The position numbers and the translations under genes were made by a program. DNA of 64,000 nucleotides, taken from Rhizophlyctis rosea (Eukaryota > Chytridiomycota > Chytridiomycetes > Rhizophlyctidales > Rhizophlyctidaceae). The notes beneath the pieces were generated by a model. It worked only from the letters and a program-made list of their open reading frames with translations. It was not told where the DNA came from and did no database searches. How positions within the stretch are numbered: the first letter of the stretch is position 1; every line of letters starts with the position of its first letter. Shown piece after piece: positions 23,704 to 35,499 of the stretch. The DNA is taken from assembly GCA_027596075.1 (NCBI GenBank), contig JADGJC010000092.1:1-64000 (forward strand). Reading direction: 5' to 3'.

Positions 23704-24399
23704 AAGGGTCGTGGGGAGGAGGTGTGGGTACGTTAAAAGGTTTAGTGCTTGGGGGTTTTTCGCTTGTGGGATGAAGGCGATGGTTTTTCCATATGTGCGT
23801 GGAAGGGAGATTTCGGTGCGTAGTGAATTATTGTTTCATTTTTGATTAAGGGTGAAAAGTGTTTGAGGAGCTTGAGGGTTCATGCTTTGGCGAGTTTGCG
23901 TTGATATAAGATGGAGGATTGGAGGGTTAGTGTTTCTGTGGGGTGGAAAGTTTATACTGAATGTAGCGGTTGAGTGGTGAGGTTGAAGTCATTTGATGTT
24001 TCATTTCGGCTAAGGTGCTTTTGTGTCTCTTTTGTTTTAGTGGCAGTGACTCCGCATATAGGCGTTTGTGTGTGGATAGCTTTTTCCGATTTTCCGATTT
24101 AGCGTGGAGTGGGAAGTGTAAACGTAGGATGTGGTTCAAACTTCAACATTATTACCTCGATTTCGGATTACATTGTTTGATTTGTGAGGGAAGAAATGTA
24201 TTTTGCCATGCTTGGACCCAACGTAATCATGCGGATCAAGTTCTATCGGGACATCTGAATGCTCCTTCCGGGAGCCAAAAGCAGGTAAGTAAGCTCTGAA
24301 CATTTGGCGGCCATGGTACGGATTGTGCTCAAGTTCAAGCATTATCATGTATGCATATTCAAATCTACGAAGAAAACCCAAACCAGCAAATAAGTTGCT

Positions 24400-25690
24400 T
24401 GGTGAGCTACTGTAGTGCGCATGTACTCCGCCCGGGCCCGTCCTCCTTTCTTCCTCATCACCCGTATGCTCAATTGTAGGAAACTGGTATCCCACTTCAG
24501 TACTTCACATAGCCCCATAGGCCACCATCACATACGCATGGCCAGTCACCTTTGGATCCAACACGGAAGAAACATTACCCTCATCATCCTTTCACACTCC
24601 TCGTCCTCCCCATCTGGCCCATTCTCACCCAAATGGAAAAACATGCAATCAGTCACCATGTTGCACGAATATCGGCATGTTGAACGCCTTTGGAGTTTTG
24701 TACAAGAGATTCAAGTTGAATTCAAGGAGCAGAGCTTCTTTGAGTCAAAGCCTGATGATGATGCTGAATGGGATAATGTCCAGCTTCGACCAACCAATTC
24801 GTCAGGCAGGCCGTCTGATGCAATTCTTCCTGCCTGACCGTCAGACGCTGCTCCAGGATGACCCCGTCAGGGTTGTTGGTCAATACGGTTACGGAGATCG
24901 TTTCGTTGCGTATTGAGCACGTGTTCCGAATCAAAAGACACATCTTCAATGGACGACGTGTGATGGTTCAATGCTGCGACTGTCACTCTAGGCATATCGG
25001 CAAGTCATCGTATACGGTCATTCGAGATTCGCAACTTGATTGGCATCCATTGGAACTGTATTGGACTGAAGGAGAGCGGGTGACGCCATTGTTTTGCCGG
25101 TGATTGGGTTCTTGAAGATGGTGGTACCATTAGATATTTTGCATTCGAAAATGTCAGTGCGTTGATATAGATGGTCTGAGAAGTAGTGGCGCGAACTGTG
25201 TGCGTGCTTTTCTGATGATGTTGTCAAATGGGATTCCAAACTCGCTCGGCCCGCATATCCCTCGGACATACACCGACCGGGGATAATGAGGCAGTTGGTG
25301 GGAGTACGGCGTGGTGAAATCGGACAAACCCCTCACCATTCCTCATCAAATCTTCCGAATGCCGCCCTCCCTCCAGTATGTGCTCTGAATTCTGGTTCTT
25401 CACATGATTCCGTAGTCCCCAATTGCCTTTCCAATGGTCTCCAAGCCCACCAGAAAGTAGCCATATCTTGCCGCAACACGTCACCATAATGCAATGATAA
25501 ACACCCTTCGCAAACCCCCCTAACAATCTTTGGCTTCCATACAGGGATGTTGTTGGTGCGGATGGCGTTGCACCATTGTCTACAACGTGCCCTACTTGTC
25601 CGCATTTGAGGAGGGTGGGAACATAGGCGTTAGGAAGGGAGAAGAGTGGGATTAGGAGGTCTGGATGCCTGAGGATGGAAGTCGGCGCGT
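24400..25690 (-). pseudogene. F-box-like protein, decayed relative of the gene at 13844
   Basis: Minus-strand pieces repeat the block order of the 13844-15058 gene: HPDLLIPLFSLPNAYVPTLL and KCGQV near 25640, then in another frame CRQWCNAI and VWKPKIVRG, HYGDVLRQDMATFWWAWRPL near 25470, and at the far end VLDPKVTGHAYVMVAYGAM, a TGA, then GYQFPTIEHTGDEEERRTG near 24440. The middle section has no continuous frame. The shared blocks show common descent and that both are whole genes. One frameshift in the F-box, a stop near the end and an unreadable middle indicate a dead copy. Confidence 0.6.
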
Positions 25691-26087
25691 GGTGGTGTTA
25701 GGGATTAGAGTGTTGCTGGTGGTGGTGGGAAAGGTCAGAAATTGGATATGGGACGTGGTGACGTGTTCAAACATTACAAGAGTGTCGAAGGTAGGTAACA
25801 GGTATGCCGGGTATGTGGTTTGACTTCAATGACTTGTGAGTGAGTTGCTTACCTAATATAGCTCGGTGGGTTTAGCTACTGAGCTACAGCATTGCCAGGC
25901 GTGACTGGTTGGGCATGAGACTCTGAGTCTTCTGTCCTTCAATCTTTGCTTTACCGGTAATGATAGGTATATGAGTTCCCCACACATTTAGCACTTTGAC
26001 CGCCGTAGCGCAGTATACGTTACAGCTCCAACTCCGCCATCTTGACGTAGATTTTGTCCTTCCCGACCCTTCCCTCCGTACAACGTC

Positions 26088-28076
26088 ATGCCGTCGTCCC
26101 TACTCCTCCACCCAGCGCTGACCTCCTTCCCTCCTGAAATCCTTTCACACGTCGTCGCACTGACAGCACACCCACGAGAACTTTCTCAGTCTTGCAAATT
26201 GCTTCACACGATTGCTTCAAGCAGAGACGTACGCGCGCATTGGTTGATCAATACGTATGGCAGAAATGTAGTGCTGCTGAAAGCACTGGGTTTGCTTGCT
26301 CATCCAATAGCAAATCCGTTCGCGAAGGCCACCGTTGAGGAAAAGGACGCGTTGATGTGTAGCTTGATTAGGCTTGGTAAGTGCGTTCGTTGAGAAGGCT
26401 CCTGACGCCGTCAGTCGTAAATTTGATGTGCGGTGATGCTACCCCGTCACAATGGGAAGTGGTGGGCTGAATCACTTTCCGTGGGAAATTCAGCATGGGA
26501 GCATGGTGTTTGCACCTCATGCACGCATATGTGCGCAAGAGGTCTGGATCCCATAAGAGCTGCGCGTGATGCAAATGTTGCCAATATTATGGAGAGCATG
26601 TCGGTACCTCAGAAGCCGAGCGGGCAGAAAACCTTTGTGTTTTGTGGTTTGCGCATAGCCCTCTCACGCTTAACAACAATCGAGCACAGGTGCAGATATT
26701 ACCTACCAAACCGCAGGGGTTTTCCTAGCTTCTGCGCGCGCAGGCTTAGCGTCTTTCTTCAAACTACTCTACAGCTACACAAAGAACATCCCCGACCCCG
26801 ACCGCCTAGCAATTCTCGAAACCGCCCTCATGCATAACCAAGTATCCATCCTCGATTTCCTTTTTAGCCGAAGTGAATGCGACATCTCCGATGGCTCTCA
26901 ACAAGTCGCAGCAGTGAGATACGGAGCTGTAGACGCGCTAGTTTACCTCGTCAATGCCGACTCGTTCATTCACCCTGCGGCGTTTGGGCATGCTGTGAAG
27001 AATGATGAGGGCATGATGGTCAGGGAGTTGATTCGTGTGGGAAGGAAATTGGATTCGAGAGTCAGGCATGATGAGAATGGGGATATGGGGACGCCATCAA
27101 TATTTAGTGTCAGTGTACTCCCGACGATGGATTCGACGTTTTTGATCGCCACCGAATGGGGGTCTACGAAAGTGGTGAAAACTATGATGGATATGGGTGT
27201 GGAGCCGTTCGTTGGTGATGAATTCTTGTTAAAATTGGCTGGTAAGTACTACTCATCACAATGGATTGCACTTCATGGCAATACAATGGTGGCCTGTTCG
27301 TAGTTGACATGTCGCATATCGTACAGCAATGAAGAACCGCATAGCCATAGCGAAACTCTTCATGGACGAAGGTGCCTCACCGGACGCCCTCTCGAGCGTC
27401 GCATTCCGGGAGGCAGCTGCGAGAGGATTCGTAGACATGTGCCGATTGTTGATCGAGAACGGAGCTGAGTATGTATTCTTACAGACGCGTATCTGTGGCA
27501 CAACAATGTCCTTTGTTGTCCACTCTGTCGTTTCCTCATGGCGGAATCTCACGTGGCAATAGCGCGCACGCGGTGAACAACTCTGCCATCATTAGCGCGG
27601 CACAAGGAGGTCATACGGAGGTGGTTGAGTACCTGATTGAGAAGGGAGTAGGTTGTGCTAATGTTCCCGACAACGCGGCTGTGATGAATGCTGCTGTGTT
27701 TGGTAAGGATTTGGATCCCATCCCAGTATACTGTGTTGCATTTGGCGCTATCTTTTTCGTACCGAACACCCGCAATTTGTTGGGATAACATTATAGTCCT
27801 TTTTCTCTCTCATCATTAGGCCACTCAAAAACCCTCCGCACACTCCTCGACCACGGCTCCTCACCCCAACTCTCCGCACCAACTACCCCTTCTCCACTCC
27901 TCTCAGTTCTGCGCAAGTCTCCCCGCCCCTCGACTGAAATTGTTGAGATGCTGATTGAAGCGGGCGCGGTGGTTTGTGAGGAGTGTGTGGCGTGTGTGGA
28001 TGCTGTGAAGGAGAGTGCGGATGGGGAGTGGGAGAGGCTTTGCAGGGTTGTGAGAGGATGTGGAGGGAGGGGTTGA
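26088..28076 (+). CDS. Ankyrin-repeat protein with F-box-like N-terminus
   Basis: Five exons with phase-consistent GT-AG junctions: 26088-26376, 26717-27241, 27327-27468, 27563-27702 and 27820-28076 (451 codons). The N-terminus SFPPEILSHVVALTAHPREL resembles an F-box or F-box-like helix set. Ankyrin-type repeats follow: LETALMHNQVSILDFLFSR, TFLIATEWGSTKVVKTMMDM, IAIAKLFMDEGASPDALSS, AFREAAARGFVDMCRLLIEN, AIISAAQGGHTEVVEYLIEK and GHSKTLRTLLDHGSS. Ankyrin repeats bind other proteins; together with an F-box this would fit a substrate adaptor of a ubiquitin ligase, which is an inference. The first intron (340 bases) is long for this window and could hide another exon. The terminal exon runs into a G-rich tract at 28080. 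Confidence 0.75.
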
Positions 28077-29359
28077 AGGGGTGGGTTTGGGGGGGGGAGG
28101 AAGGGGAGAGTGGGAGTGGGAGGGGGACGGGGAGGGGCCATGGCGTGGGGTGGTGCGTGGGGTAAGGCTGATGAGTTGATGAGTTTGAGGGGGTGGTGTG
28201 AAGGGGATTTGTTAGCGTCTGGGGGTGATGGTGCCTTTGCTGAATACTGCCGGAATATTGCATGACACGAACTAGATGAGCATGACAAATAAAGATACCT
28301 GGATAAATCTCTCCTTTCGTATATGGAAGGCGTTGGCGTTATCCGTCAAATGGAGCAATTCAGTATGGTCGAATTTGAGGTTTTCTCTGTCGGCACTATG
28401 TCCTCTGTTTCCATCTTCCCAGGCAATCGCAGCAATACATTCTCGGAACGTGTGGTACTTGCTAAAACGTCTGCACACATGTTGTCATGGCCAACTCCCC
28501 TGCCTCAACGATGCACGGTCTGGCTTGTCCTACTTTTCTCTCTTCAGGTACACCAATGGGCGACTGACATCAATATCGTGGCACCCCTTGATATATTTCA
28601 CACCAACCGATCTCCCACGAGTATTTACATTTCCCGACTTGCCCACCACCTGCCGTCTCAGAGCTGCTTTACAATCAAGTGTTTCACCGCCGTCTTTCGT
28701 ACTCTGGACGGCGCAGGCGCACCAAACTGATATCTAATTCTTCTGCGTGATATTTGAGAAAAATTGATCATGAAGACGGTCTTCAATTGAATGCCGCCAT
28801 TTGAATAGGAAGGATGGATGAGAGGATTTTGTGAAGATTTGTTGAATTCATTGCGAAATACAGCGAGACACCAAAATGAGATGAACTATCCGGTCTGTTC
28901 TGCAAGTTGTACACAATGTGGACAATGAAATCGGTATGCATTGGATATAGGCGACGATTCATGTCATAAGCTTGGAGGTGTGCGTTGAGCTGGAACTTGA
29001 ACTGCTCCAAACCTACTTCACCAAACGCGTAAAAGGACACGAGAGCACTGTAACATGACTCAACTTTTGCGAGTCTCACGCCCCCCAGCCGACATGATTG
29101 TCCCCGGTGTGCGTAATAGGGGCATGTGACGGACTCGAGATATCAATATACGCCACCCGTTTGCCTTTTTCACCGCGCATCAATGTTCCCAACGTTTCAA
29201 TTCACCATCAACTGCCTACCACTTCAATCCGGAATTGCACGATTGCAACAACCGTTCCTTCCATACGGATCGTTCGCATGCCTATGATAGTTGATGTTCA
29301 GTGCAAATAAAACGCAACATCTTCCTGTCAAAACTCCCACTAAAGAACACTTGACCATA
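28077..29359. other. Intergenic; G-rich tract then no gene
   Basis: 28080-28140 is a run of closely spaced G tracts. The rest has overlapping short open stretches (28276-28737 on plus, 28783-29079 on minus) with no recognisable motif. The last 200 bases are the upstream region of the intact family copy. Confidence 0.4.
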
Positions 29360-31849
29360 ATGTCTGGCACCCGCGTCGATTATGAAAGCTTTCCACCGCC
29401 CCCTTTCGAGGTCCATTCGAATAGCGTTACCTATACTCCACTCCATCATCCCTCATCCACCACCAATCCTGCGGGGCCGTCGGGCGCCCAACTACCAAAC
29501 CCCACGCAATATCTTCCACCGCCAACCCCAACTTCCGCCACCTCCAAAAAGATGATCCTCATTCCGAAAGAAGACTACAGATCCCTCCTAGCAACCCAAA
29601 AAGAATTCCAATCAATCCAAACAAAGTACAGATCAATGCACAAAGAGTATCAATCCATACTCCCATACCGCAACCTCCTACACACACCCCTAACCCACAA
29701 CACCCCAAATGACGTCTACGGCCACCAATCCCGCCTTTGTAAACTCGTCCGCGAAAGCAGTGACGCGCTAGATGGAACTTATGCAGAGCTAGCTTGCACT
29801 CTTGTGCCCCCTCCTCTCACAAACGCACCACGCGACACGCTCTTTAAACGTGCGATTGGCGTACCGGAGCAAGCGACACACAATGAGTTCCAGGAGCGGC
29901 TTAGGATGATTGAGAGTGTGTATGGCGCTAAGGTGTCGAATATACTCAGCGAGAGGTGGTTGAGTGGGTGGTACAAGTGGAATGCGGGTGGTGGGGGGAG
30001 GTCTGGGGTGGGGTTGAGGTGGGAGAGGGATGGTGGGAGGGTGGAGAGTGAGGTGGTTGAAGTTATGTCTACTAGCCCAGTTGAGGGTAGTAGCATCATC
30101 CCGAGCGACGAGGGAGTTGGTGAAGAGGTTTATGAAGGGGCTAGGGAATCGGTGAATATTGACAGCGAGGATGAGGAAGTTGGGGCGGGGTCGAGGGACA
30201 AAGGGAAGGGGCCCGAGTTGGGGCCGACATCTGCTCCAGTTATCCCTGCACCACCTGTTGTTGATGTTGAAATGAACGAGGCTGAGAGGCGGAGGGAGGG
30301 GAGTGTTGGGGATTTTGATGATTTGCGTGATGATGTAGTCGGGATGGATGTATTGGAGGATGGTAGGAGGAGGGGTGACGAGGATGTGTTTGTGAGGAGT
30401 CTTTTGGAAACGGGGGAGGGGACGGGGCGGGGTGAGGAGACGGGGATTGTTATTGATGATGTGGGGGCTTGTGAGGGTGGACAGCAGGTTGTTGACGATG
30501 TTCCAGAAGTTAGAGGGAATACCGGGGGCAAGCGGGTTGTTACGGAGGTCTCGAGGGAGGTAGTTGCGGAGGCGTTGTTGGAGGACGCGGTTGTTAGGGC
30601 GAATTTGGAGGCGAGTGGGTTTAGGGATGGAGATGGAGGGGTTTTGGGGGAAGTTGTGGAAACGGAGGGGAGTCGGGGTCGGGAGGATGCGGTTGTAAAT
30701 GTTCCGGAAACGGAGGGGAGTCGGGGTGGGGAGGAGGAAGTTGTGCAAAATGCTGGGCAGATGGAAGGGAGCGTAGACCTGCGCGGAAGTGATAGTGTGG
30801 TTGATGAGCAGGTTGGCTCGTCTTCGCAGCAGAAGGGAAAACAGGTGTTGCGAGGTCCGGCGCCCACACCTACCGTTCCACAACCCGAAATACCCGAACA
30901 AACCGCCAGCAAAAAGCGAAAACACCGCGCCAACAGCCCTGACAGAAGCTTCGCAAACGACGCCGGCACAACATCCACCGAACCTACCCCAAAAAAGAAG
31001 CCGAAAAAGAAATCAACAAAACCTCCTCCACCTCCACTACCCCCATCCCTCTCCTACCACGTCCTAATCAACTACATCGGCACCGGCCTGACCGCCTCCA
31101 ACACAACAGCCACAGAAGCTCTCCTCCATGAGCTCAGGACCCGACTTCCCACAATAAATATTGACGGAGTAGACTTCACAACCCGCAAACACACCTACTC
31201 CGCCCTCGTCACCAGCGGCCGCAACATACAGAATCGGATCAACATGCAGAGATTAGAAGCCTGTTGGGAGCCATTCCGATTCTACTTATACAAGATGCGG
31301 CAGGATGGAGAGTTCACGTTTGAGACGGTGGACGCCGAGTTTGGGAATGAGTCTAGTAAAGTCGATACATTCAAGCGACGGCAGTCCTTATATGCAGATA
31401 TCATTGATACGTTTGGTCCTCGCGGTTTCGTCCTGGATTTGTACTCGGTATTGAACAGATTACGGGGACCGGGTGTAAGACAGGTTGCGGTGGTGTTTGG
31501 GAAGGCGGGGAGGCCGGCGTGGCCGATGGACGGTATGGAGGACGAGTTGAGGGAGGTGTGGGGTGCTTATGAGCGGTGTGTGATGCCTGATCCGGGAGCT
31601 TTGGAAAGGTTGAGGAGTAAAGTTGAAATGTGGGAAAGGGAGCATGGTGGGGTTGGCGTGGGGGATGAGGAGTTTGTTTTGGGGGGTGAGGGGTGGCGTG
31701 ATGGAGGGGATGGGGAGGAGGGTGTTGGTGGGGATGGCGGGGAAGATGGGGTGGGGCTTCGTCAGGGCAGGATGTTGTGTTTGGGGATGGCGGTGGGGTG
31801 GAGGATGCGGGTGGGGAGTCAGGGTCACCAGTATTTTGAAGGTGGTTGA
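29360..31849 (+). CDS. Multicopy nuclear-type family, copy D (intact, 829 residues)
   Basis: One unbroken exon. I chose ATG 29360 because MSGTRVDYESFPPPPFEV aligns with the start of copy A (MSQNPINLETPPPLPF); in-frame codons extend upstream to 29294. N-domain about residues 65-195 (KEDYRSLL, DALDGTYAELACTLVPPP, LTNAP, ERLRMIESVYGAKV). Long Gly/Glu/Val-rich acidic linker to about 510 with two copies of PETEGSRG-E. Basic NLS-like stretches SKKRKHR and KKKPKKKSTK at about 515-550. C-domain about 562-760 (LRTRLPTINIDGVDF, RLEACWEPFRFYLYKMRQDG, GPRGFVLDLYSVLNRLRGPG, GRPAWPMDGMEDELREVW). No polyQ. Unlike copies A and E it has no intron in the C-domain. A nuclear, DNA- or chromatin-associated role is inferred only from the NLS. 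Confidence 0.8.
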   Translation: MSGTRVDYESFPPPPFEVHSNSVTYTPLHHPSSTTNPAGPSGAQLPNPTQYLPPPTPTSATSKKMILIPKEDYRSLLATQKEFQSIQTKYRSMHKEYQSILPYRNLLHTPLTHNTPNDVYGHQSRLCKLVRESSDALDGTYAELACTLVPPPLTNAPRDTLFKRAIGVPEQATHNEFQERLRMIESVYGAKVSNILSERWLSGWYKWNAGGGGRSGVGLRWERDGGRVESEVVEVMSTSPVEGSSIIPSDEGVGEEVYEGARESVNIDSEDEEVGAGSRDKGKGPELGPTSAPVIPAPPVVDVEMNEAERRREGSVGDFDDLRDDVVGMDVLEDGRRRGDEDVFVRSLLETGEGTGRGEETGIVIDDVGACEGGQQVVDDVPEVRGNTGGKRVVTEVSREVVAEALLEDAVVRANLEASGFRDGDGGVLGEVVETEGSRGREDAVVNVPETEGSRGGEEEVVQNAGQMEGSVDLRGSDSVVDEQVGSSSQQKGKQVLRGPAPTPTVPQPEIPEQTASKKRKHRANSPDRSFANDAGTTSTEPTPKKKPKKKSTKPPPPPLPPSLSYHVLINYIGTGLTASNTTATEALLHELRTRLPTINIDGVDFTTRKHTYSALVTSGRNIQNRINMQRLEACWEPFRFYLYKMRQDGEFTFETVDAEFGNESSKVDTFKRRQSLYADIIDTFGPRGFVLDLYSVLNRLRGPGVRQVAVVFGKAGRPAWPMDGMEDELREVWGAYERCVMPDPGALERLRSKVEMWEREHGGVGVGDEEFVLGGEGWRDGGDGEEGVGGDGGEDGVGLRQGRMLCLGMAVGWRMRVGSQGHQYFEGG

Positions 31850-32748
31850 GAGGCAGAGGACGCCAATGCTGGTAGGTCGTCTAGCTCGGCAATTGTGGTG
31901 GTTGTGGGTGGGGTGGAGAGCGGGGTTTTTGATCATAGGTGGTTTGGTCATTTTGCTGATGAATGTATGTAGGTGTCCTATGTAGGAGGGGGGTGTGGGC
32001 GATGAGGTGTTTCTTGATTTTTGCGTTTGACGACCATTGCGGCATTTGTTTGTTTACGTTTTTGCGGTGCATTTTTGTAGATAGTTGTAGTCTATTGGAA
32101 AATCATCTTTTGCAGAAATGTGTACATGAGATGGAATGAAGATTACAGTAGCGGTGCGGTTTGATGAGATTCCATTTAGATTGTTTGGTAATATTGGACG
32201 AGGTGGACTGCATTGAATGATGTGGAGAGGAGGGTTTGCAACCGTTCATTCGTGAACACAAGAGTTGCAACTGGAATGAATGACGTCTTTCTTCTTTACA
32301 ACCACTTACAATGGAACGTGAAATGTTGCTGAGAACTGCAGACTGGCATGGCGTCCAACGAGAAATCAAACGGGATCTCATCCCTACCGTTCTGCAAAAT
32401 CTCCACCGTTCACCCGCTCATGATTCTGCACTTGTCTGGAAGTTGTCGGATTCAAACAGCAAACGACGTAAACTATCAAAAGGAGTGGTCATCGAGAGCG
32501 AAGAGCATGCATTTTCAAAAACTCCATAAGGCGCCCGAGAAAAACCAAGCCCGAGTGGTTTGCATCGACAAACTTATTGCGCATTGAACGATAGCACCAC
32601 AACAACAGAAAAGCTAGACATAGAAACAGTCGAATGACAATTTCTAATCTTTCCCCCCAATGTTGGTCAATATATTTACAATGTTCCAACCCGACTAAAT
32701 ACATCAACGACCAAAAGCTATGCCCACAACATGCGCCAGCGAGCTTGC
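31850..32748. other. Intergenic, nothing recognised
   Basis: Downstream spacer between copy D and the convergent cell-surface gene. Short open stretches near 32311-32587 have no recognisable features. Confidence 0.4.
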
Positions 32749-33536
32749 TCAAAGCAAAGCGGCAACACTAGCAGCCAAAATGGCAATCAATCCACCCGCA
32801 ACATTCTTCACCGCCCCACTTCCCTGGGCAGCAGCCGTAGCGCTAGCAGTTGCAGCAGCAGAGGTCTTGGCAGCCGCGGCTGTAGTCATGGTCATGTTGG
32901 TCATGTTCATCGTAGTGGTGGCGGCAGCGGTTGGGGACATGACGGTTGCTCCAGAGACAGTTGTAGCAGCTGCAGCGGGGTCAGTGGTCATTGCAGCAGG
33001 GGCGGTACCGGTGGCGATAGTTGCAGAGGTGGGAATGTCGGATGGGGCGATGGAGGAGGGGAGACCAATTAGGGAGGGGTTGTTGGTGTCGCAGGATTGT
33101 TGGAAGGTTGTGTGGCCTTGTCTGTTTTGCATACAAATAGATTAGAGACTTTGGTTTCGTATGGGGAGTGGGTGCTAGTGCATGACAGAAACTTACAGTT
33201 CCTCATCGGTGTTGGTTCCACCGTTCGCCGTGGCAGCACATTGGTAAGCAGCTTCGTATTGAGCTTTGAAGGGGCCTGTGCATAGGCAGTTCAGGACGGC
33301 GGTATCGGTCCCGAGGGCGGCGCATTGGAGGCTTTCGTTGAGGAGGGGTTGGAGGATGGTGTCATCTTGACACTATTGCATATTGATTCAGTCAGTATGG
33401 ATGATGTGGGACTTGGTGGTTTTGGGCGACGAATGAGTCGCGGAAAGCTTACCCCAAGTGATGGAACATCAGTTGGTGATTGGGCGTTAACACCAATGGC
33501 CAAGAGGGCAGCAAGGACGAGCTTGGCGTATTGCAT
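32749..33536 (-). CDS. Secreted six-cysteine, GPI-anchor-type surface protein
   Basis: Three exons: 33536-33453, 33372-33197 and 33121-32749 (210 residues); phases agree. A signal peptide (MQYAKLVLAALLAIGVNAQ) is followed by a compact domain with six cysteines (CQDD, LQC, NCLC, YQC, SCD) whose NCLC spacing recalls fungal CFEM-type domains, though those normally have eight. A long Ala/Thr-rich spacer follows (SPTAAATTTMNMTNMTMTT), likely O-glycosylated, and the end SGAVKNVAGGLIAILAASVA is a typical GPI-attachment signal. Probably a cell-wall or plasma-membrane protein. CFEM membership is not established. Confidence 0.75.
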
Positions 33537-34418
33537 GATTTGTTATGGTATTTGGATTGGGGGCGGAACGCGGAGGAATTTGAAAACTGACGGATAGCTC
33601 AAGGAAATGGAATACTGGAGTCGAAGACGAGGCATCGACTTGAATGTTTTATAAACATTCATCGAGATGCCAGTCCACGACGCTATCGCAGCGCCATCAT
33701 TTCATCTCATATTGTTGATTCGCCATTGACCGAGGCTGGATGGAAGAAACAGGGGGATAGCGGCATAATGGCAGGACCCTGATTCAGGAACTATGGTAGC
33801 TAGCGGCATTGCCCCGTTTGCGGCAAGTGAACCGCTCTCCTTGCGGCCCAGAGAAGCAATCAGGAGTGACGCGTTCCAGGGTTTGTTTACCTGACGCGTG
33901 CGCCACGTACACCGCCACCCTTGCTCCCATACAAAGCATATCGCACACAGTGCATATGTGTGCTCATGGAGCTTCCCATTGCACATCAGCCAGAGGGAGG
34001 CCTTTATTCTTTCGCGAATTGATAGGTGGTATCAAGCAACGCGCAAATATGGTTGCTGCCAGTCATAGTAGTTAACCCTGCCATGCCCTCCATATGATAT
34101 GAGAAGAGTCATCATGACCATCACGATGATCGGGGTCCAAGCCCAATGCGGCAGTTCAGCCTCAAGGTCCTCTAGGCCCATAAGATCCCCCCCATCGCGA
34201 AGATTTCTTGTCCCATCGTTCTCTTCCCCGCTTTCAACTTTTGGGCTTCCCGGGACATGCACCCCTCGTGCGGGGCAGCTGGTATGTACAAACCTTGCCA
34301 TCCATCCAAGTTAATCCATCCATCCACTATCGACACATACTTACCTTCACTTTCTTCCAACCAACAACACAGAACGCCCCAGCAAGCCATAGCCTCTCGT
34401 AATGTGCAAAGCTTGGCG
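33537..34418. other. Intergenic, nothing recognised
   Basis: Upstream region of the surface-protein gene, then short uninformative open stretches on both strands. Confidence 0.4.
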
Positions 34419-34618
34419 TCACATGCAAATTTGACCCAGGTGACTTCCCAGCCCTGAAGTAGGCCTGTTCTACTCGGTCAGTTGGGGAGTCGCATATTAT
34501 GTTAGGTGGTGACGATGCTCCCGAACATCACCTGTACAGCTTACTCAGTCACATGCAAATTTGACTGTCAAGTGAAGCTCTTGCCCTGCAGTAGGCCTGT
34601 CCTACTCGGTCAGTGGGG
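34419..34618 (+). repeat. Pair of 70-base imperfect direct repeats
   Basis: Two copies (about 34419-34487 and 34549-34618) share TCACATGCAAATTTGAC at the left and CTACTCGGTCAGT with a preceding GTAGGCCTGT-like core at the right, with a more variable middle. Both lie in non-coding sequence 60 bases apart. The shared ATGCAAAT word is a known octamer motif in animals; its relevance here is not known. They may be a short mobile-element remnant or regulatory repeats. Confidence 0.65.
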
Positions 34619-35499
34619 GTTTCAGTACAGGCGTTCGGTAAAGCGGAGCCAATGGCGCTGGTGGTTGACTTTGGCGCATTTGGGAGGTCGGATTGAGGGG
34701 CGGAATGGGGTGGTGGGATATCGGTAAGTCATTCGTCTCGTCGTGGTGAAGCGTTAGTCTTTACTGGTGCTGACGCGAATTCTTTTTCTCAACACATGTG
34801 CAGGAGGGACCGCGATTCAAGACTCATCCTTTTGTATAATATGTTTTTGTATGAAACACTGACTGTATATGAGTTACATAAAAGAAAACAATTCTATCGT
34901 ACTACATTGCCTTCCATGCTGTGTGCTGCTGTTCAAGATTGCTTCAAGTCTGCGCCGTGCCGCTTCTGTGCCCGCGTGGCACGCCAAAGACAGTCCAACG
35001 CGTTCAACTCCATCCGCACTCCCCCCATTTTTCTGATTGTTTATGAACCTCCTTTCCGTGTTGAACGCTAGCGTGACGATACGGCACAACACTAACCTTG
35101 TTCGTAACCCTGTTCAGAATAGGTTGGTTGCCATCTGGTGGGACGCGCTGAGATGAGGGTGACTGCTATTCAACTTACTAACGCGTAGTCCCATTCCTCC
35201 ATTCCCACCCTCGCTCTTTGTGCCCACTCAGTCGCACCTAAACTTCAAGCTCTCGTAGCAGGAAACTAAAGCCGTCGTAAACTGATCCCTATTCACACCC
35301 TCCGCCCACGATTATTCACGCAATGTCACCCCACAAAGAAACCGCCCACCGTCCACCTCCCCGAAGCACTCCACCCTACCGGTAGCTGCAGGAGCGGGAG
35401 CGCAAGGTCGCGGAAGAAGTGCGCTTGAGAAACTGCCGTAGACAACAAGCTGCGAAGCTGCCGCATAAACCAATCAGCACGTTCTCCTCCTCATAGCAC
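34619..35499. other. Intergenic, nothing recognised
   Basis: No supported gene. From about 35330 a plus-strand frame with LQERERKVAEEVRL hints at the beginning of the damaged E2 gene, interrupted by a stop. Confidence 0.35.

Noticed and set aside
29789..30925. A 378-codon minus-strand frame opposite copy D
   Set aside because: It is the antisense shadow of the Gly/Glu/Val-rich linker of copy D; its Pro/Leu/Asn-rich composition follows from that codon usage.
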